This document shows, in pieces, positions 5,661 to 7,707 of a stretch of 7,707 bases of DNA. Source of the DNA: Gammaproteobacteria bacterium UBA1119 (GTDB lineage: Bacteria > Pseudomonadota > Gammaproteobacteria > Pseudomonadales > Azotimanducaceae); assembly GCA_002313255.1 (NCBI GenBank), contig DCBA01000005.1, positions 1-7,707 on the forward strand. Direction: 5' to 3'. The translations under genes and the position numbers were made by a program. The notes beneath the pieces were generated by a model. That model was not told the DNA's origin, ran no database searches, and was given only the letters and a program-made list of their open reading frames with translations. The number at the start of each line of letters is the position of its first letter. The stretch's first letter is position 1.

Positions 5661-6242
5661 TTAGCCGCCGTTGAAGGGCCGATTCCATACGCCTGGCCGT
5701 CGTTCGGGACGGCCTTCGCGAGGGCGTTGCGGGCGTCGTCGATCACTGTCAAATAGGGGGCCCAGGCGGTCCGGACCTAGTTCGCGTGGCCTTCCTTGAT
5801 CTGGACGTGTGCGAGGTCGTCGGAGGGCATTCCGGACCGCAGACCGCTCATCAGGGTTCATTTGCTCAAATAATTGAACGAGTAAACGGTGGCTGTTTTC
5901 TTGATTTTCATCGAAGCGACGACGAAAGTTCTCTAGCGCTTGGGCGAGTCTCTCGGCGTCGAAAGGCTCTGTCGCCATAATGCGCTCAATGTCGATTTGC
6001 ACGTTTTGAAGTGCTCGATGCCGCGACGCGATTTCACGGCGGCTCACATCGACATCCTGGAGCAATGCACGACGACGATCCCCAGGTAAGCCCTGCAGCA
6101 TGCGTGGCAAACCCATGGTGGGATCGATACTAACGTTCGTTCGGCCCGGCAGGGGCTGCTGACCGATGTAAAAGCCGACCAGTAGTAAATTCAGTCCGAC
6201 CGAAATCGCGACGATGGCGATTAGCCACTTCCGTTCAATCAT
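5661..6242 (-). CDS. Membrane-anchored periplasmic sensor, Spy/CnrX-like (heavy-metal-sensor type)
   Basis: A 193-residue protein with one N-terminal membrane span (about 7-27) and a helical domain predicted to be periplasmic. LPGDRRRALLQDV (52-64) and QLFEQMNPDERSAVRNAL (123-140) are the kind of LxxxQR/LxPEER helices seen in the Spy/CpxP/CnrX metal-resistance fold, with a long charged helical stretch between (65-122). Metal ligands are not obvious: the only histidines are His75 and His118. The tail (141-193) holds 16 Arg and 10 Pro in 53 residues and looks disordered. The ATG at 6242 overlaps the anti-sigma stop by 8 nt (ATGATTGA), so the two are probably translationally coupled. In CnrYXH, the CnrX sensor controls anti-sigma CnrY and sigma CnrH, and a similar role is inferred here. 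It might instead be a periplasmic chaperone. Confidence 0.72.
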   Translation of the reverse strand: MIERKWLIAIVAISVGLNLLLVGFYIGQQPLPGRTNVSIDPTMGLPRMLQGLPGDRRRALLQDVDVSRREIASRHRALQNVQIDIERIMATEPFDAERLAQALENFRRRFDENQENSHRLLVQLFEQMNPDERSAVRNALRRPRTRPDQGRPRELGPDRLGPLFDSDRRRPQRPREGRPERRPGVWNRPFNGG

Positions 6243-6663
6243 CGGTGGCAGTGCTTTCGTTCAGTTCGACAAAATTTTCGAGATCCGTGAAGGCGAGAAA
6301 CATTGATGCGTCAGTTGAATCGCCGTCTAACTCCGACGTCATGTCGCCGATTACAAAGCCGAGCACCAAGGGCAGAATGGCCAATAGCGCAGGACGCCAC
6401 ATACTTTGCGTGATCCACGACCACCATGCGGGAGATTCGTTGGTGGCAATGCGTTCCAAAATCCGGGCACGCAATCGGAACGCGACGGGAACATGCGTTG
6501 AATCCGCCAACATCGCGTCGAAGGCAATGGATTTGGCGAGCAATCGGCGACCTTCGTCGGATACTTGAGCGTATCGAACTGCTTCGTTTCGTAACGAACT
6601 TGGCCACGCAACACTGTCGGTACCGTAGCAGTCCAGCAGGTCAGCGAATTCATCTGCGGTCAC
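6235..6663 (-). CDS. Likely membrane-bound anti-sigma factor
   Basis: A 142-residue protein with a cytoplasmic N-terminal part (1-88), one membrane span (about 91-107, PALLAILPLVLGFVIGD) and a short acidic external tail (108-142). The start is GTG at 6663-6661, sharing GTGA with the sigma factor TGA stop, so it is coupled to the sigma gene. A longer frame reaching back to 6801 lies wholly within the sigma gene and is rejected. TADEFADLLDCYGTDSVAWP (2-21) and the helical RNEAVRYAQVSDEGRRLLAK (25-44) resemble N-termini of small anti-sigma proteins. There is no HxxxCxxC zinc motif (its only Cys is Cys12). The assignment rests on gene position, size and topology more than on recognised family motifs. 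Confidence 0.72.
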   Translation of the reverse strand: MTADEFADLLDCYGTDSVAWPSSLRNEAVRYAQVSDEGRRLLAKSIAFDAMLADSTHVPVAFRLRARILERIATNESPAWWSWITQSMWRPALLAILPLVLGFVIGDMTSELDGDSTDASMFLAFTDLENFVELNESTATDD

Positions 6664-7211
6664 GTACAAATCTCCCTTTGATACGCTGACAGCTCGCGTT
6701 TTAACGTACGACGCGCTCGCGCCACAAGAGATTCCAGAGCGTCGACCGACACCGAAAGAACTTCGGCAGCGTCCTTGTTGGACCAACCGTGCAGCTGGCA
6801 TAACACCAAGGCTGTCCGCTGTCGCTCGGGCAGGTTGGCAATTGCGTTATGCACGGCGCGACGGCGATCGTCGTCTGGAACATCGTCGGTTACCGCGACG
6901 GTGTCAGGGTCAATTTCTGCATAATCGTCGGGACCACGGCGCCGGAACGTGTCCACGCACACGTTATGGGCGATCCGATGGAGCCAAGTGGTGAGCTGAA
7001 CTTGTCCCGATTTCCAGGTCGCGGCCCGGGACCAGAGTCGCAAAAAAGTTTCTTGCGTCAAATCGTCGGCATCGTTGTGGTGTTGACACATCCGATAGAT
7101 GTACGCATAGATGGAGCCCATGTGGCGATCCAGAAGACGCGCGTACGCGTCCTGATCACGCGATTTCACCAGTTCCATAAGTGCTTCATCTGAGTCCGCC
7201 TCGGACACCAT
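6660..7211 (-). CDS. ECF-type RNA polymerase sigma factor (sigma-70 family)
   Basis: A 183-residue sigma factor with only regions 2 and 4, the normal ECF size. Region 2 spans about 24-92: DADDLTQETFLRLW (48-60) is the core-binding segment and TWLHRIAHNVCVDTFRRR (75-92) is the -10-recognition helix. An acidic linker (93-116) follows. Region 4 (117-172) has AIANLPERQRTALVL and the helix-turn-helix HGWSNKDAAEVLSVSVDALESLVARAR (141-167). The ATG at 7211 has only a weak ribosome site and follows the EF-hand gene stop by 27 nt. The gene overlaps the anti-sigma start by 4 nt. It is probably held at the membrane until a signal arrives. Any autoregulated promoter would lie beyond the right edge. Confidence 0.95.
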   Translation of the reverse strand: MVSEADSDEALMELVKSRDQDAYARLLDRHMGSIYAYIYRMCQHHNDADDLTQETFLRLWSRAATWKSGQVQLTTWLHRIAHNVCVDTFRRRGPDDYAEIDPDTVAVTDDVPDDDRRRAVHNAIANLPERQRTALVLCQLHGWSNKDAAEVLSVSVDALESLVARARRTLKRELSAYQREICT

Positions 7212-7238
7212 TAACGCATCGAAACCTATGAGCGAGGG

Positions 7239-7707
7239 TTACCTGGGTCCCTCGTCTCGTCGGCCTTTGGACATCTCTTCACGGGTGATTTGCCCATCGC
7301 CGTCGGTATCCATCTTCTCAAGCATCGGGAACCGACTAGGGAATTCCTCCCGATCAACTTGACCGTCTTTGTTCTTATCCATCGCGTCAAATCTTGCCTT
7401 CACGCCACGAGATCTCATCGACGCCCGGACAGCCTTTCCACGTCCGAGAAATTCATCGATAGACAGTTCCCCGCTCTTGTCGATATCGGCTAACCCAAAA
7501 AGCCGGCGTTCTCTCATTTCCCGGTTGCGCTCGTCGCCAGGTCGGTACTCTTGCTGATTGCCTGGATTAGGTCGTCCGCGCGGCGCCATGTCTGAACCGC
7601 GGTGCCGAGGTTTCATGCGCGGCCCATGGACGCCGGAGCGCATCCGCTTGTTCTTAGGACCCGGACGCATTCTGCGCTCGTCGCCAGGTCGGTACTCCTG
7701 TTCGTGT
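7239..7707 (-). CDS. EF-hand calcium-binding protein, 5' end cut by the window edge
   Basis: Three canonical 12-residue EF-hand loops are visible (numbered from an ATG at 7670): 62-73 (DIDKSGELSIDE), 98-109 (DKNKDGQVDREE) and 121-132 (DTDGDGQITREE). All have acidic residues at positions 1 and 12 and Gly at 6. The frame stays open upstream of that ATG to the edge, encoding HEQEYRPGDERR, and QEYRPGDER occurs again at 40-48, so the true start is probably outside the window. The N-terminal half is rich in Arg, Pro, Gly and Met and looks disordered. A signal peptide, if any, is out of view, so the cellular location is unknown. The gene stands first in the visible operon, 27 nt before the sigma factor, which suggests a role as sensor, partner or target of that system. 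Confidence 0.85.
   Translation of the reverse strand, partial: HEQEYRPGDERRMRPGPKNKRMRSGVHGPRMKPRHRGSDMAPRGRPNPGNQQEYRPGDERNREMRERRLFGLADIDKSGELSIDEFLGRGKAVRASMRSRGVKARFDAMDKNKDGQVDREEFPSRFPMLEKMDTDGDGQITREEMSKGRRDEGPR
7526..7550. repeat. Direct repeat, copy 1 (in EF-hand gene)
   Basis: The 25 bases 7526-7550 recur exactly at 7673-7697. The spacing is 147 nt (49 codons), so the repeat is in frame and encodes the EYRPGDER segment twice. Confidence 0.85.
7673..7697. repeat. Direct repeat, copy 2 (in EF-hand gene, at right edge)
   Basis: An exact second copy of 7526-7550. After one mismatch two more bases match. The right edge of the window prevents seeing whether further copies follow. Confidence 0.85.

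Noticed and set aside
6664..6801. Longer anti-sigma start at 6801
   Set aside because: It would lie entirely within the sigma factor gene. The GTG at 6663 in a GTGA overlap is far more usual.

Overview
This 7.7 kb window comes from a bacterial chromosome of moderate-to-high GC content. The gene types (family III CoA-transferase, two crotonases, a phytanoyl-CoA dioxygenase-like oxygenase, a membrane-linked ECF sigma operon) and the clear Shine-Dalgarno sites suggest a proteobacterium, perhaps a marine or soil gamma- or alphaproteobacterium. That placement is inference, since no rRNA or other phylogenetic marker is present. No tRNA, insertion sequence, phage gene or CRISPR array was seen.

Left block (1-3715, all minus strand, transcribed right to left): a metallo-beta-lactamase-fold hydrolase (3715-3023), a crotonase with an Asp in the PaaG/isomerase catalytic position (2939-2085), a second crotonase that begins in a 4-nt GTGA overlap (2088-1354), a CaiB/BaiF-type CoA-transferase (1231-32), and the probable first codons of another gene at the left edge. 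This looks like an acyl-CoA catabolic unit: CoA is moved onto a carboxylic acid and the acyl-CoA is then isomerised and/or hydrated. The substrate cannot be named from the sequence.

Centre (3716-5613, plus strand): a divergent intergenic region holds a perfect TATAAT facing the hydrolase and, on the other strand, a 14-codon open frame with its own Shine-Dalgarno just before an Ogt-type O6-alkylguanine-DNA methyltransferase (3861-4346). That gene contains a perfect 24-bp palindrome. Next is a PhyH-family Fe(II)/2-oxoglutarate oxygenase (4462-5613) whose expected HxD iron-binding motif reads His-Arg-Ala. An HxA motif is the signature of Fe/2OG halogenases such as SyrB2, and this is the most interesting single observation in the window.

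Right block (5661-7707, minus strand): a tightly packed four-gene signalling operon. In transcription order it encodes a protein with three EF-hands (5' end cut by the window edge), an ECF sigma factor, a short single-span membrane protein that is the likely anti-sigma factor (GTGA overlap with the sigma gene), and a membrane-anchored Spy/CnrX-like heavy-metal-sensor-type protein (8-nt overlap). The layout recalls the CnrYXH metal-responsive sigma system, with a calcium-binding-type protein added in front.
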